From Albifimbria verrucaria (taxonomy: Eukaryota > Ascomycota > Sordariomycetes > Hypocreales > Stachybotryaceae), in contig JAHREC010000049.1 in NCBI GenBank assembly GCA_020081605.1, positions 3,100,001 to 3,164,000 on the forward strand: a stretch of 64,000 bases of DNA, read 5' to 3'. A program made the position numbers and the translations under genes. The notes beneath the pieces were generated by a model. That model was not told the DNA's origin, made no database searches, and saw nothing but the letters and a program-made list of their open reading frames with translations. This document shows, one piece after another, positions 11,650-21,510 of this stretch (position 1 is the stretch's first letter; every line of letters starts with the position of its first letter).

Positions 11650-12493
11650 CTTGTTGTAAGATGCGGCTACAGAACCGCTCCAGAATTATCAGTCGTAAAG
11701 TTCGCAAAGACAAGAGAAGTGAATTGGAGGTATATCTTGAGAACCAAGTTGCTTCTTTGTGATGCAAGGCTTGTTAATGGTATATACACCGAGCAATTCA
11801 AAGGTACAGCCATAGTCAGTAATACTTAAGCAGAACCATGGGCTCATCAGCGCCAAATCTGTCTTTCCGATATTCCTCATTGTTGCTCATTCAACGCGTC
11901 TACTATACGGACAGACCTACATCCTTAACTATATTTCTCTGTTTGCCAACTTTTTGCAGGATCAGCATCAGCTTCATATATCAGATAAAATGTATTCATA
12001 CTGCATAAATGCTCTAAAACAAGACTCCTCAGATGTGCCCGTGCAAATGGTGAGGAAAAGGCCAACCACAGATCACCGATATTTCGGCTCAACATGCAGG
12101 TTTTCGTTTTGACGCGTATTTCGTTAGTTATATTCTGAACGAAACCATGCCATCTCCGGTTAATTCTCCAGCCTGGCCCTTTTGGTAATCTATTTTTACT
12201 TACCACCCAATATAAAGAGTACAATGTCTTAGTTCGTAATAGGTGATATTAATTGCTTTTTCCATCCACATAGCCACTCTCAGCGCTGGACCACAGGGCC
12301 AGCTGAGCGACGTGGCTTGGTAAGGCATCATGAATTGTTACACTGGTCAGGCATCACGACAAATAGCTGCTAGTCAGCCGCAAATGCTGGCGATATTAGA
12401 CAGTTTTGTGCCTTCAACCTCCTTTCATCGATGAGGAACGTATACTAAGCACTCCGCTGTTGACACAACATTTACCAGGACTGTGAAAACACC
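11650..12493. other. intergenic, no gene seen
   Basis: AT-rich spacer between the membrane glycoprotein and the HET-domain gene. The minus-strand frame 11925-12224 has no recognisable features. Confidence 0.5.
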
Positions 12494-14488
12494 ATGGATA
12501 CGATTAGAAGTTACATTTACCCCGTTCGCCTCTCAGAAGGATACATTCGCCTCCTCACCATTCTCCCACAAATCCCTGGCAATCACACATTCTTGAACCT
12601 TGACCTCAGAGTCGCGGCTCTGCCACCACAAGCAGGGCATAATCCAAGATATTTGGCGCTTTCTTATCTCTGGGGGCCAGACGATCAGCAGAAGAAGCTG
12701 GTTTACGTCAACGGTCAGCCATTTCAAGTAGGCATCAACCTCTATGTTGCGCTTGTCCACCTAGCAAGCAACATATCACTGCCAATATGGATCGACGCGG
12801 TATGCATCAACCAGAACGACAGCGAAGAAAAAGGCGTGCAGGTGAATCAGATGGGAGCCATATACGGGTCTGCAGAAGAAGTGTTGATATGGCTCGGAGA
12901 AGGCACTCCGGAGACAGACAACCTACTGGTCCAGATGGATAGTCTTGGTGCAAGAGCTCTGGGTGCTGGAATCTGGAACCTGGAGCCAGAGGACATGAAG
13001 CGCTGGCCGAACATCGACTTCCAAAAATCGCATATCAAATCCTCACTTGAACAGCTTATGTCGAGTGTTAGAAGGGGCGCCAAGTTCCCATTCAACACAT
13101 TGATCGACTTATCGTATCGCCCATGGTTCAAGAGGGTCTGGATCGTACAGGAGCTGTGTCTGGGTGTCCGATATCGATTCATTTGTGGGCAAGGTTCTGT
13201 GCCTGGGGACAACTTCATTGCTGCCTTTTACTTCTGCGTACTCTTTACGGTCAACGACCTTGGGCCCTTGAAACAAGCCGGCCAAGGAGGCACGTCTTTA
13301 CTTCTAGGGATGGCTAAAGCTCTGATAAAGAATCCCTCCATGTTTGTCGGTGCGATTCAACGAACAGTATCCAAACAGCACTTCATGATTAGCCCGCGTG
13401 CCAGCACTACCCTGGGCACTCGAAGGAAGTTTCAATCCAGAGACAGCTTGACATTGATGCAACTTCTTGTACGTGCCTTTATCCTTACGTCGGATGGGCC
13501 TCTTGAGGCGAAAGTGGCCAAGGATAGAGTGTATGCGTTTCTCGGCATTGCTAAAGACCGTGACAAGCTCGGTATCTATCCAGACTACCGTGAACATACC
13601 ACCTACCAACAAGTTTACATCCAGGTTGCCAGAGCCCTGGTACGTGTTGGACGCCTTGACATCTTGGGGCTTTGTAGAGCCACACACCCTAGGGGCGAGC
13701 CCGATGCCAAAGTCCAACGCGACCCTGTGCTGCCATCATGGGTTCCAGACTGGAGCCAACCAATGACCCCAGCCTGGGGCGAGTGCTTCGAGGATGGTAT
13801 CTATCACGCATGGAGAAGGCTGCCAGATAATGGCACGAGGACGGCGGCGAACCAACTGCCACCGCCGCCACCTCTAACACCCAATACACTTAGGCTCAAG
13901 ACCATGTTTGTAGGGACCGTTATGCAGCTTGGATCTCCTTGGACGCCGCATTGGGAAACGAGTTTCGACTATGCTACAGCGCACAAATTTATTCAGGAGA
14001 TTGAACAATTCTTGGCACCCACCGCGGCAAACAGCCGAATCTATAGCGACCAACAGCGGATGGAAGGTGTCTGGCGCATCCCTGTTGGCGACAAGGAGTT
14101 GAATTCGGTCGGCCTTGTCACTCGAGCAACTGGCCAGTCGTACCAAGCATACATCGAATTGAGGAAGTTCATGTCAGCCACCTCCGAAAACCAACAGTAT
14201 GCCTCGTTGGCATCGGCGGGAGGGATTTGGGCCACTTACATGGCTACTATGAAGGATATGTGGGATGCGAAGCCGATGCTAACAGATCAGGGTTTCGTCG
14301 GACTATGTCCAGCAGGCACTATACAGGGCGACGAGATTTATTTACCAGTAGGAGCACATGTGCCATATGTGTTCCGCAGAGTAAGTTCAACACATTGGTG
14401 TCTTATTGGAGAGGTGTTCCTCTATGGGGCTATGGATGGAGAGCTCAGCTGCCCTGAGCAGCACCTTTGTGAAATTGACGTACTGTGA
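12494..14488 (+). CDS. HET-domain (heterokaryon incompatibility) protein
   Basis: A single uninterrupted exon encodes 664 residues. The HET domain (about residues 50-230) shows its hallmark blocks in order: RYLALSYLWGP, LPIWIDAVCINQND, QMGAIYGSAEEVLIWLGE, then YRPWFKRVWIVQELCLG. The C-terminal half has KDRVYAFLGIAKD and LPSWVPDWSQP, usual in long HET proteins, followed by a family-specific tail. Family knowledge: HET domains are TIR-like modules that trigger cell death after fusion of genetically different hyphae. No NACHT or STAND domain is fused here, so it is a stand-alone HET protein. It lies in an accessory-type block with a surface protein, a membrane glycoprotein and a 2EXR-like gene. 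Specificity in non-self recognition cannot be judged from sequence alone. Confidence 0.92.
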   Translation: MDTIRSYIYPVRLSEGYIRLLTILPQIPGNHTFLNLDLRVAALPPQAGHNPRYLALSYLWGPDDQQKKLVYVNGQPFQVGINLYVALVHLASNISLPIWIDAVCINQNDSEEKGVQVNQMGAIYGSAEEVLIWLGEGTPETDNLLVQMDSLGARALGAGIWNLEPEDMKRWPNIDFQKSHIKSSLEQLMSSVRRGAKFPFNTLIDLSYRPWFKRVWIVQELCLGVRYRFICGQGSVPGDNFIAAFYFCVLFTVNDLGPLKQAGQGGTSLLLGMAKALIKNPSMFVGAIQRTVSKQHFMISPRASTTLGTRRKFQSRDSLTLMQLLVRAFILTSDGPLEAKVAKDRVYAFLGIAKDRDKLGIYPDYREHTTYQQVYIQVARALVRVGRLDILGLCRATHPRGEPDAKVQRDPVLPSWVPDWSQPMTPAWGECFEDGIYHAWRRLPDNGTRTAANQLPPPPPLTPNTLRLKTMFVGTVMQLGSPWTPHWETSFDYATAHKFIQEIEQFLAPTAANSRIYSDQQRMEGVWRIPVGDKELNSVGLVTRATGQSYQAYIELRKFMSATSENQQYASLASAGGIWATYMATMKDMWDAKPMLTDQGFVGLCPAGTIQGDEIYLPVGAHVPYVFRRVSSTHWCLIGEVFLYGAMDGELSCPEQHLCEIDVL

Positions 14489-15089
14489 TGATTGGCTTTT
14501 TGCCATTTTGGAGACAGAGACAAACGATAGTCACTTTGGACCCTCCCTGGCTTGTATAAGGAGTTGATATTGGTTCAGTGGTATGAGAAGAGACTAACTA
14601 ATAGCTCCAAAACTTATCCTTGGACACCGGTATTGTAGGCTTGGGACCCGGAATTAGATGGCTACGAATAACCAATGGATTTATCACTGTATTAAAAATA
14701 CGTCTACATCTCTTCACATCAGGCTCGGCAGTTTACCCTACTGCATGTCGCACAGCCCGAGCAGTCCAATTATCATAGGACACATCGTTTGTGTCGAGGT
14801 TTCATTCTAGGATACGTTTAGATTAACGTAGCACTGCATAGCATGAGCTATCAGACGCCACAGTCCTTGGTCTGTGCTGAAACTCTTAATGGTGGTAACG
14901 TTGGGGATACTGATTGAGCCGCTACTCTGCTCTAACAACGCCTCGTCTGTCTCAGCTGAGACAAAGTCGTGGTCTACGGCGGCCTCGAACACCACCGCAC
15001 GGTAGGTATAACCTGTCCGCCTCCCCAAATGTGCCAAATGTGTGCAACTTTTGTAGAAACATGGATCATGTCTAGTTGAATCCCTCGTA
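14489..15089. other. intergenic, no gene supported
   Basis: Spacer between the HET gene and the 2EXR/F-box-like gene. A 76-codon minus-strand frame (14807-15037) is open but shows no family features. Confidence 0.5.
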
Positions 15090-15917
15090 ATGGCACAAGA
15101 AGTAATGTCAGTCGCTGGCGATGTAAGCCAGCCCTCCGCCTTCTGTCGCTTGCCTCTTGAAATACGCGATGAGATCTATACCTACGTTCTCGCACCCGGC
15201 AGGGTGGACATGCAAGTCGTCCAACTCAAAGCCACCGTCTCCCCGTGGATACGCTCTCTATGGGCTCTGAGGCTTGACCATGACCCTCCCGAATTGTCGC
15301 GCGACAAGGAAAACACCAGGTCCAATACCAGTATCCTGCGTGTAAGCCGGGAAATTAGTAACGAAGCCCTGGATGCTTTATACGGTCGAAGTCATTTTAT
15401 TATTGCAATCCATGAGGGCACCGGGACCCAGCTGGAGAAGCTTGGTGTCACAAACTTGCAACGCATACGGTCGCTGAGACTCATCGCACAGTTCCAAGCT
15501 GGATTCCCATCAAGACTGAACTTCGAGCCCATGTTGTGGGCTCCTCTTCTCTCGAATCTAAGAAACTTGTGTCTAGTTGTACAGCAGCCACTTAAGCAGC
15601 GAACTCACTTCGGTTCTCCGTCCCTGGAGCAAGACATATGCCAGTGGGCGTCCTGGCTTGATCCCGTCCTGCAATACCTGGCAGCGAACGTTCCCGAGGG
15701 CACTCAGATCGAGTTGGACGGCGGAAACAAAGCCGAGACACAAGAGCTTGTCCACAAACATCTCGGCGGCAGGTTCAGAAACGTCCACGCAGATACTGGG
15801 AGTGGGATGTTCGAGGAGCCCACCTCTTTACAACACACGGCCTACATGGATAGCCAAGATGGAGCTGTTTCCAAAGTATCGTGGCCGTACATACGTGCAA
15901 GTCAGCTGAGCGCATAG
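15090..15917 (+). CDS. 2EXR/F-box-like domain protein
   Basis: Single-exon frame of 275 residues. The N-terminal block FCRLPLEIRDEIYTYVL is the F-box-like opening of fungal 2EXR/DUF7730-type proteins. The second hallmark follows as ILRVSREISNEALDALYGRSHF about 70 residues later, then LQRIRSLRLI. The C-terminal half is less conserved and ends YIRASQLSA. Such proteins are abundant and lineage-specific in Pezizomycotina, and their function is mostly unknown; a substrate-adaptor role with SCF ligases has been proposed only by analogy. The ATG at 15090 fits the domain spacing; the later Met at 15105 is an alternative start. The frame is intact. Confidence 0.75.
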   Translation: MAQEVMSVAGDVSQPSAFCRLPLEIRDEIYTYVLAPGRVDMQVVQLKATVSPWIRSLWALRLDHDPPELSRDKENTRSNTSILRVSREISNEALDALYGRSHFIIAIHEGTGTQLEKLGVTNLQRIRSLRLIAQFQAGFPSRLNFEPMLWAPLLSNLRNLCLVVQQPLKQRTHFGSPSLEQDICQWASWLDPVLQYLAANVPEGTQIELDGGNKAETQELVHKHLGGRFRNVHADTGSGMFEEPTSLQHTAYMDSQDGAVSKVSWPYIRASQLSA

Positions 15918-16657
15918 AATGCGTCTATTTGAGTCTTCGGGTTGGTGTAAATCAAATTATTAATTATTAATGTTTCTTCTGCGCGCTCACACAGCACAAA
16001 TGATGATACCAATTCGTCATAAAAATGTACGTTTATTATGTTCAGTTACCGTGATTCAGTTGGTTGGATCAACAGGTAAACCATAGTACGAATCCCATCT
16101 ACATATTCCATCCATGTTTGAGCCAAAGGTCTGGATTTGACTGGGCATAATTCCTCAAAGCTGAGGTGCGCTCATGAGAAAGCTGCTGCCAGTTGCTGAA
16201 GATAGACGATCCATTTTGAATCTCAAGTCGATTGTTTTGCAGATAGCCCGTGCTCCTCGTAGGCTCCGCATCTCAAGCATTCTGCTGGCCCAAGAAACAA
16301 TCTCAACTGGCCAACCGCTATCTGGGCATCTCATCACCGGTTCGAAGATACTTGCAGGCTTGGTAAAAGGGACGACGATTACCAGAGGTGCTAGTGGCAG
16401 GGACATGTTTGGACCGCCAAGTAATGAATACTTCAGTCGAGCCCGTTGAGTAAATCAATATCTCCGTCTCATTTTTGTTTTGTCTAAATCATGTTATACC
16501 ATTCTTGAACGCCTCGCTTATGCACAATCAATGACCCTAGAGATGCCGTCTTACAGGGAGCAGCGTCGGCAAGCAGCGATTCTTAGACCCCGTCTCGGCA
16601 ACACAACGGCCGCGCAAGTGGCCACCATATCGTTGCTCGCTTCGCACGCTTGGACAT
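15918..16657. other. intergenic, no gene seen
   Basis: AT-rich DNA, then a stretch with short overlapping frames (16155-16450) on both strands, none with recognisable features. It is the 3' flank of the 2EXR-like gene and of RPB6. Confidence 0.5.
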
Positions 16658-17305
16658 TTACTGAAGGAGCTCCTCGCACGTCCAATCCTCGTAGCTAAAG
16701 ACGCCGGGTCAGCACCGCGCCGTTCAAAGGTGGGGGTAATGTTGGGTGTCTGCAACTTACTGGCCATCAGGGAGGTATCTTCGGACGATGAGGGAATCTT
16801 CTTCTCGCGCAGCTCCTTGATAGCGATCTGCAGCGGATCCGTCTCACCCTCGAGGTCGACCAGCACCGGCGCATTCATGCTATTGGAAAAGTTAGCGCGC
16901 GGTCGCAGACAAACTGCTAGTGATTCGGAGTCGCATACCTAATCTGCAGCGCGCGCGTGCCCAGGATACGCGCCCTCTCGTACTTGGTCATGTAAGGCGT
17001 GGTTTGGCGCTCGTCGTCGGGAATCTTCATGTCCCTGATGGACTTGTCGGCTCCCTTCAGGACGTTGGCGGCAGCCGAAGGGTCGCCAGAGATGACAATG
17101 TTGTCCTGGTCGTCGCGTCCGGCGCCGGCAAGGTCATCGCCCTCGGGGACCTCAGGCTCGTAGTACTCGTTGACGTCCTCATCCTCGTACATGGGCTCGT
17201 CGCTGCAAGAATCGCAAGTGGTCAGCGCGTCTGTTCCAGGAGCAAAGTGGTTTCTGGGTAGACGAACCCGCCCATGCCAACATCGTCGTCGCCAAAGTCA
17301 GACAT
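16658..17305 (-). CDS. RPB6: RNA polymerase I/II/III common subunit ABC23 (Rpb6)
   Basis: Shared structural subunit of the three nuclear RNA polymerases. Four exons on the minus strand (17305-17268, 17202-16939, 16879-16761, 16694-16658) join in phase. The protein starts [23 protein letters not shown], an acidic disordered arm. The invariant core follows: [40 protein letters not shown] and KELREKKIP. The frame then breaks at the GGG run 16792-16794. One added base restores [10 protein letters not shown], and the last exon gives [12 protein letters not shown]. Corrected length is about 152 residues, normal for the family. The first intron starts GTTCGT, an unusual donor. RPB6 is essential, so the frameshift is almost certainly a sequence error. 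It is head-to-head with TFIIIA. Confidence 0.93.
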
Positions 17306-17663
17306 CTTGAGGGATTCGTAGAGGTTGCGCCGGAAGCTCTTGTGCAGGGATCGTGATTGTTGGCTTGTGAATGCTTCACAAAAATTGTTGCTTGGGGGTG
17401 AAAGAAATCAAAGTGGCAGGTTTTGCCGACGCTTCTCCGGGAACCTTTTCTCAGCTGCCGGTACGTACCTCGAGGTAGCTTACCTTACCTTATAAACTGT
17501 AGTAGCACTAAGGTACCTACTGTAGGTACCTCGAAGACCACCCACTCGTCACCAACCAGGAAATTTTTGGCTCACCGCTCAAAAGTTATCGGTTTCTGCC
17601 GTTGCTGCTTAACGACATGCTCAAGCACAACCATTGTTTAGCGTCTCTCCAGCTGCACTCATC
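17306..17663. promoter_or_regulatory. divergent promoter between RPB6 and TFIIIA
   Basis: The 358 bp between the two ATGs must hold the control regions of both genes. It contains TTATAAAC near 17491, several GGTACCT/AGGTA words between 17460 and 17535, and a perfect palindrome at 17512-17530. Shared control is inference. Confidence 0.6.
17512..17530. promoter_or_regulatory. perfect 9-1-9 palindrome GGTACCTAC-T-GTAGGTACC
   Basis: Two perfectly inverted 9-mers separated by one base in the RPB6/TFIIIA divergent promoter, 134 bp before the TFIIIA ATG. It could be a dimeric factor site or a copy of a dispersed short palindromic motif also seen at other intergenic sites in this window. Confidence 0.45.
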
Positions 17664-19245
17664 ATGAGCAAGCGCAGTGCAGAAGGAGAGGCCCTCGCGG
17701 CATCTCCGACCAAGAAACTGAACTTTGGCTCGGATGTTGACGGCTTGACGTGTATGAACATTTCCTCTACTTCCGCTATCTATCGCCCAGTTGCTGATAA
17801 CGAATAGACCCTGATCCAGAGCCGGTCGTTGACAACGATGATCACGACGACGACATGACCAGTGCCCAGACTCCGAGCTCAATGGCCGACGCCGAATCCA
17901 ATGCTACAGCTGCAACTACTCCTCGACCCAAGTTCCTTCCGATCTCAAGACGCTAGCCTGCACTTGGCCGGGCTGTCCCAAGACCTTCAACCGACCCGCC
18001 CGCTTAAGAGACCATCTAAACTCCCACACCAACTCCCGCCCCTTCAAATGCCCCTACGAAGACTGTGACAAGGACTACATTGAAGATAAACACCTGAAGC
18101 AACATATCAAGGCTGTCCATACCCACGAACGAAAACACGTTTGCCAGAGGGAGGGCTGCGGCAAGAGCTTCGTGACTGGCACCAGGCTGAAACGACACCA
18201 ACTCGTCCACGAAGGTGCAGACCGGTTCCGCTGCCAAGATTGCGGCCAGAGCTTCAGGAAAAGGGAGACGCTCAACAAACATGTCCGGAAAGAACACCAA
18301 GGCCTCCGGGCCCATCCGTGCCAAGAACAGGGCTGCGATGCCGCTTTCGACTCCAAGGCGGCGTTGAAACGACACAAGGAGAGGGAGCACGGCGAGCTCA
18401 GGTTCTGGTGTATTGAATGTGCCCTACAATCAGCGCCCGATGGCACGCCACAGCGTGTAGGATTCACCACAGAACCTTTGCTGCAGGCACATATGAAGCT
18501 GGAGCATCAGACTTGTATTTTCTGCGACTTCAAGTCCCCATCGAGGTGGGAGCTTGACCGACACGTGGAGATGTATCATTCTGGCAAGACGGTCGAAGAT
18601 CGCAAAACAATTGAGTGTCCCTACGAGACGTGTGACAAAAGATTCACCACTAAATCGAACCTCACTACACATTTTCGCTCGGCACATGAGGGTCTGCGAT
18701 ACATATGCGGCGAGTTTGCCCTATCCGGCCCCTTGTTCCAGGAATGGACCAACGCCCAAGGCTGCGGAGACAAGTTCGTCACCAAGGCCCGGCTAGAGGA
18801 ACACGTCCGCTTCATCCACCTCGGCCACGAGCGCCCCAAGCTCTCCAAGCCCATCGTCACCCCACGGGCCGAGAGCCTTATCGACGACATCTCAGGAGTC
18901 ACCAACCAGGCTAAGCAAAGCATCCTCTGTCCGCAGTGCAGCGAGACATTTATCCGCTACTCCGATCTGAGCCTGCACCTGAACGCCGCGCACGGCGCAG
19001 ACGCTGACCCAGGTCTCCTCCTGTCAGAGGCCCAGCTAGGAGAAGAGGGTGCCATGTTTGGGCACGATTCCGACCCGGGCACAAGCTGGCCCGCGGACGA
19101 GCCCGAAGAAGAGATTTTTGCCGCGCAGATAGACTACGATATACCAGAGGACGACTGGCTACAAGACGAAGCCAATATTCTGCTCCTCACTCGAGAGGAC
19201 CATGAACTGGCTCACAACATCGATCCCGCATTGGGTAACCTGTAA
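17664..19245 (+). CDS. transcription factor TFIIIA (C2H2 zinc fingers)
   Basis: Binds the internal control region of 5S rRNA genes and recruits TFIIIC and TFIIIB for Pol III. Exon 1 is 17664-17751 (MSKRSAEGEALAASPTKKL), then a 56-nt intron, then one long exon. The frame breaks at the C runs 17935-17940; one added base joins KF to SDLKTLACTWPGC. About ten C2H2 units follow. The first three have the C-x4-C spacing typical of TFIIIA (CTWPGCPKTF, CPYEDCDKDY, CQREGCGKSF). Others are spaced widely (WCIECALQSAP..., CGEFALSG...GCGDKF), and the last is CPQCSETFIRYSDLSLHL. An acidic tail ends DPALGNL. Finger number, linkers and the long finger inserts match fungal TFIIIA. It shares its promoter with RPB6. 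Confidence 0.88.
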
Positions 19246-19703
19246 GAACATAACTTGTCAAGTTCAGGGTGTGAGACAGGACGCCCAAGTGTCTTGTCAA
19301 TCTACAATTGTTTTTTGCTGCTCCGGAAAGAGCACTGTCACGACTTATCAACTTTACGAATCACGATCATGGCGTTGGGGAACAAAAAAGGGATTTGCCA
19401 TGCGATCTGAACAGCATAGACGCAAATAGTTTTAATTCAAGCAATACTGTCATTTTGATTTGTTTTGGAATTCCATATAATTAATGCGGCTTCCATGTGT
19501 TCCCTTGCTCTCCAAACGACCGTGCTAATAATATACACAAGGATGATCATGTATCTCATCTGCGTAATGATTCCTGAAACGCCTACCCTTATCTAATGCC
19601 TGCCAGAATAATGCGCATCCAGGAACCAATTTGAATAATCATGTGTACCCAACGCCAAACCATGAAATAATACTAACAGGGCCAATACCGATGCGCCAGG
19701 CCA
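19246..19703. other. convergent 3' intergenic region
   Basis: AT-rich DNA between the TFIIIA stop and the zinc transporter stop; nothing beyond 3' UTR-like sequence is seen. Confidence 0.6.
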
Positions 19704-21510
19704 TCAGTGCCCTGCGAAGAGCGCGTTGCTGAAGCCTAGCAGCGCCATGCCGAGGAAACCAAAGAACATACACAGATTACGGTTATGGTTGAGGCTCAAA
19801 CCTTCCACAAACAGCTGGAGCGCGACGCTCACCATGATCCCTGAGGTGGCAGCGAAGAGGCAAGCGTAAGCCACGGCATTCGGAGCCATGTGCGTCTTGC
19901 GGGCAAGCTTGAACCAAAGGACGGCGATGCCGGCGCCGAGGGGTTGAGACAAACCGCCCAAGACAGCAGACCACGCCATGGCGCGCCAGCGTGAGCCGAG
20001 CGCCATGTACAGAGGCAAACACATAGCAAAACCCTCAGTGATGTTATGAACGAACAGAGCCATAAAAACGTTGAAACCAAGCGAAGGGTTGGCGTGGTTC
20101 GTTGCATAAGTGATGAAGCCTTCGGGGAACTTGTGCAGAGCGATGGCGATTGAGGTTTGTAGGCCGATTGAAAGGAATGCATTTGTAGGCACGTGGTGAT
20201 GATGCTGCTGTGCCTCAGTATCGGCATCCTCGTGGAATGAAGTATGATGGCTGTGGTGACCGTGCTCGTGGTCATGTTCGTGGTCGTGGTCATGATCATC
20301 GTTTTCAGCATGGGAATGATAGTTTTCAGCATCGTCTTGATAGTCGCCCTCGTCCTCTTCAGTGGTGTCTAATAGCGGCTCGCGTGATGTGGCCCGACTG
20401 GATCTGAACCGAGGACTGACTGGCCGATCACTGGCGTCTGCATCTGTAGCCTCGCTCCCTCCATGGAACACAGATCCAGAGTTGGGGTAAAAAGGCCCAG
20501 TGGTGGTACGAAGTATAGTTTGGTGGCGAGAACCGGTCGTGGAGCGGCTGGACAAATGCTTGAAACATTCTTGACCACAAGGATCTGAGAATCCGTAACA
20601 TGATCCAGACTCGTCACAGCCGCATTTGGTATCTTTGACAAAGGACATGACCCGCTTTTGTACCTGGAGCATGGAGGGCCTACGGGTGAGGGTGTTTGTG
20701 CCGCCAGTTGTCGTTCGGCTGCGATTTGACACGAGAGGACTTGTAGATCGCTGCAGCATCTCACCGCCGGTAGCAGAGGCATGACGTTTGGATACAGGCG
20801 GTCGGCCGTCAGATTCGGAGCCTAACAGGGGCGTGGATTCGACGGCCTTGCCGTGTCCGTTTTGTGTCAGGGAGGACAGCTTGCTCGGCGGATGGCGAGA
20901 GGACTTGTGACGGGAGCGGCTAACTCGGGATTGTTGTCGGCTACGATTGTCGCACGAGGCGTCGCGCTTGGCTGTGTTCTCGTCGTGAGTGTGGTCGCAG
21001 TCGACTACGTGTGAGGGCATGTATTGATGGACCAGGCGCGATACTGCCTGTATGCCGACAAAGCCCGCGCCAAAGCAGCTCATCACGAGCAAGCCGGCGG
21101 ATTGGTCGGACCAATCGTCGCCCTTGAGATACTGTCTAGATTCGGGGAGCATGCTGTATAGCGAAGAAAAGAGCTGATGATGCAATGTGAGCAATCTGGA
21201 AGAGGTTTCGGGAGGATAGGATATCATACCATTACGCCGAAACTAAGGCTCAGGGAACAAGCAAGGAAAACATTACTGTCCTGGATGCGGAAGTTCCGCT
21301 TGCCGGGAAACAGGCGTACTATGACATCGACACATACAATAGAGGCGCCGAATACACAAGCTACCCGCGGTGGTCAGCAAAGATAGAGGACAAAGAAGCC
21401 TGGCTCGCCGATATCGAGTTGTTGGGTTAGAATTACGCACCGATTCCGCTGACAATGCACATGATCCACCCGCGGGTGTCATTGTCGAGTTCCCGTTTCG
21501 CCAACTCCAT
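19704..21510 (-). CDS. ZRT3: ZIP-family zinc transporter, ZRT3-like (vacuolar)
   Basis: Exports stored zinc from the vacuole to the cytosol. Three exons (21510-21441, 21360-21230, 21173-19704) join in phase to 556 residues. The N-terminus, MELAKRELDNDTRGWIMCIVSGIGA, leads to PGKRNFRIQDSNVFLACSLS and LFSSLYSMLPES, the early helices of Zrt3-type proteins. A long cytosolic loop of about 270 residues is Ser/Arg-rich and ends in a His/Asp cluster (HDHDHEHDHEHGHHSHH, then QQHHHH) likely to sense or bind zinc. The metal-path motifs HKFPEG and HNITEG lie in consecutive helices. The last helices end LLGFSNALFAGH. The frame is intact throughout. The early exons were found by splice phase and conserved sequence. 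ZRT3 rather than the plasma-membrane ZRT1 fits the long loop and the HKFPEGF motif. Confidence 0.88.

Noticed and set aside
14807..15037. 76-codon minus-strand frame between HET and 2EXR genes
   Set aside because: Protein-like at first sight but no domain or family feature; overlaps the putative promoter of the 2EXR-like gene.
16155..16449. Overlapping frames on both strands after the 2EXR-like gene
   Set aside because: Neither shows conserved features; in 3' flanking DNA of two genes.
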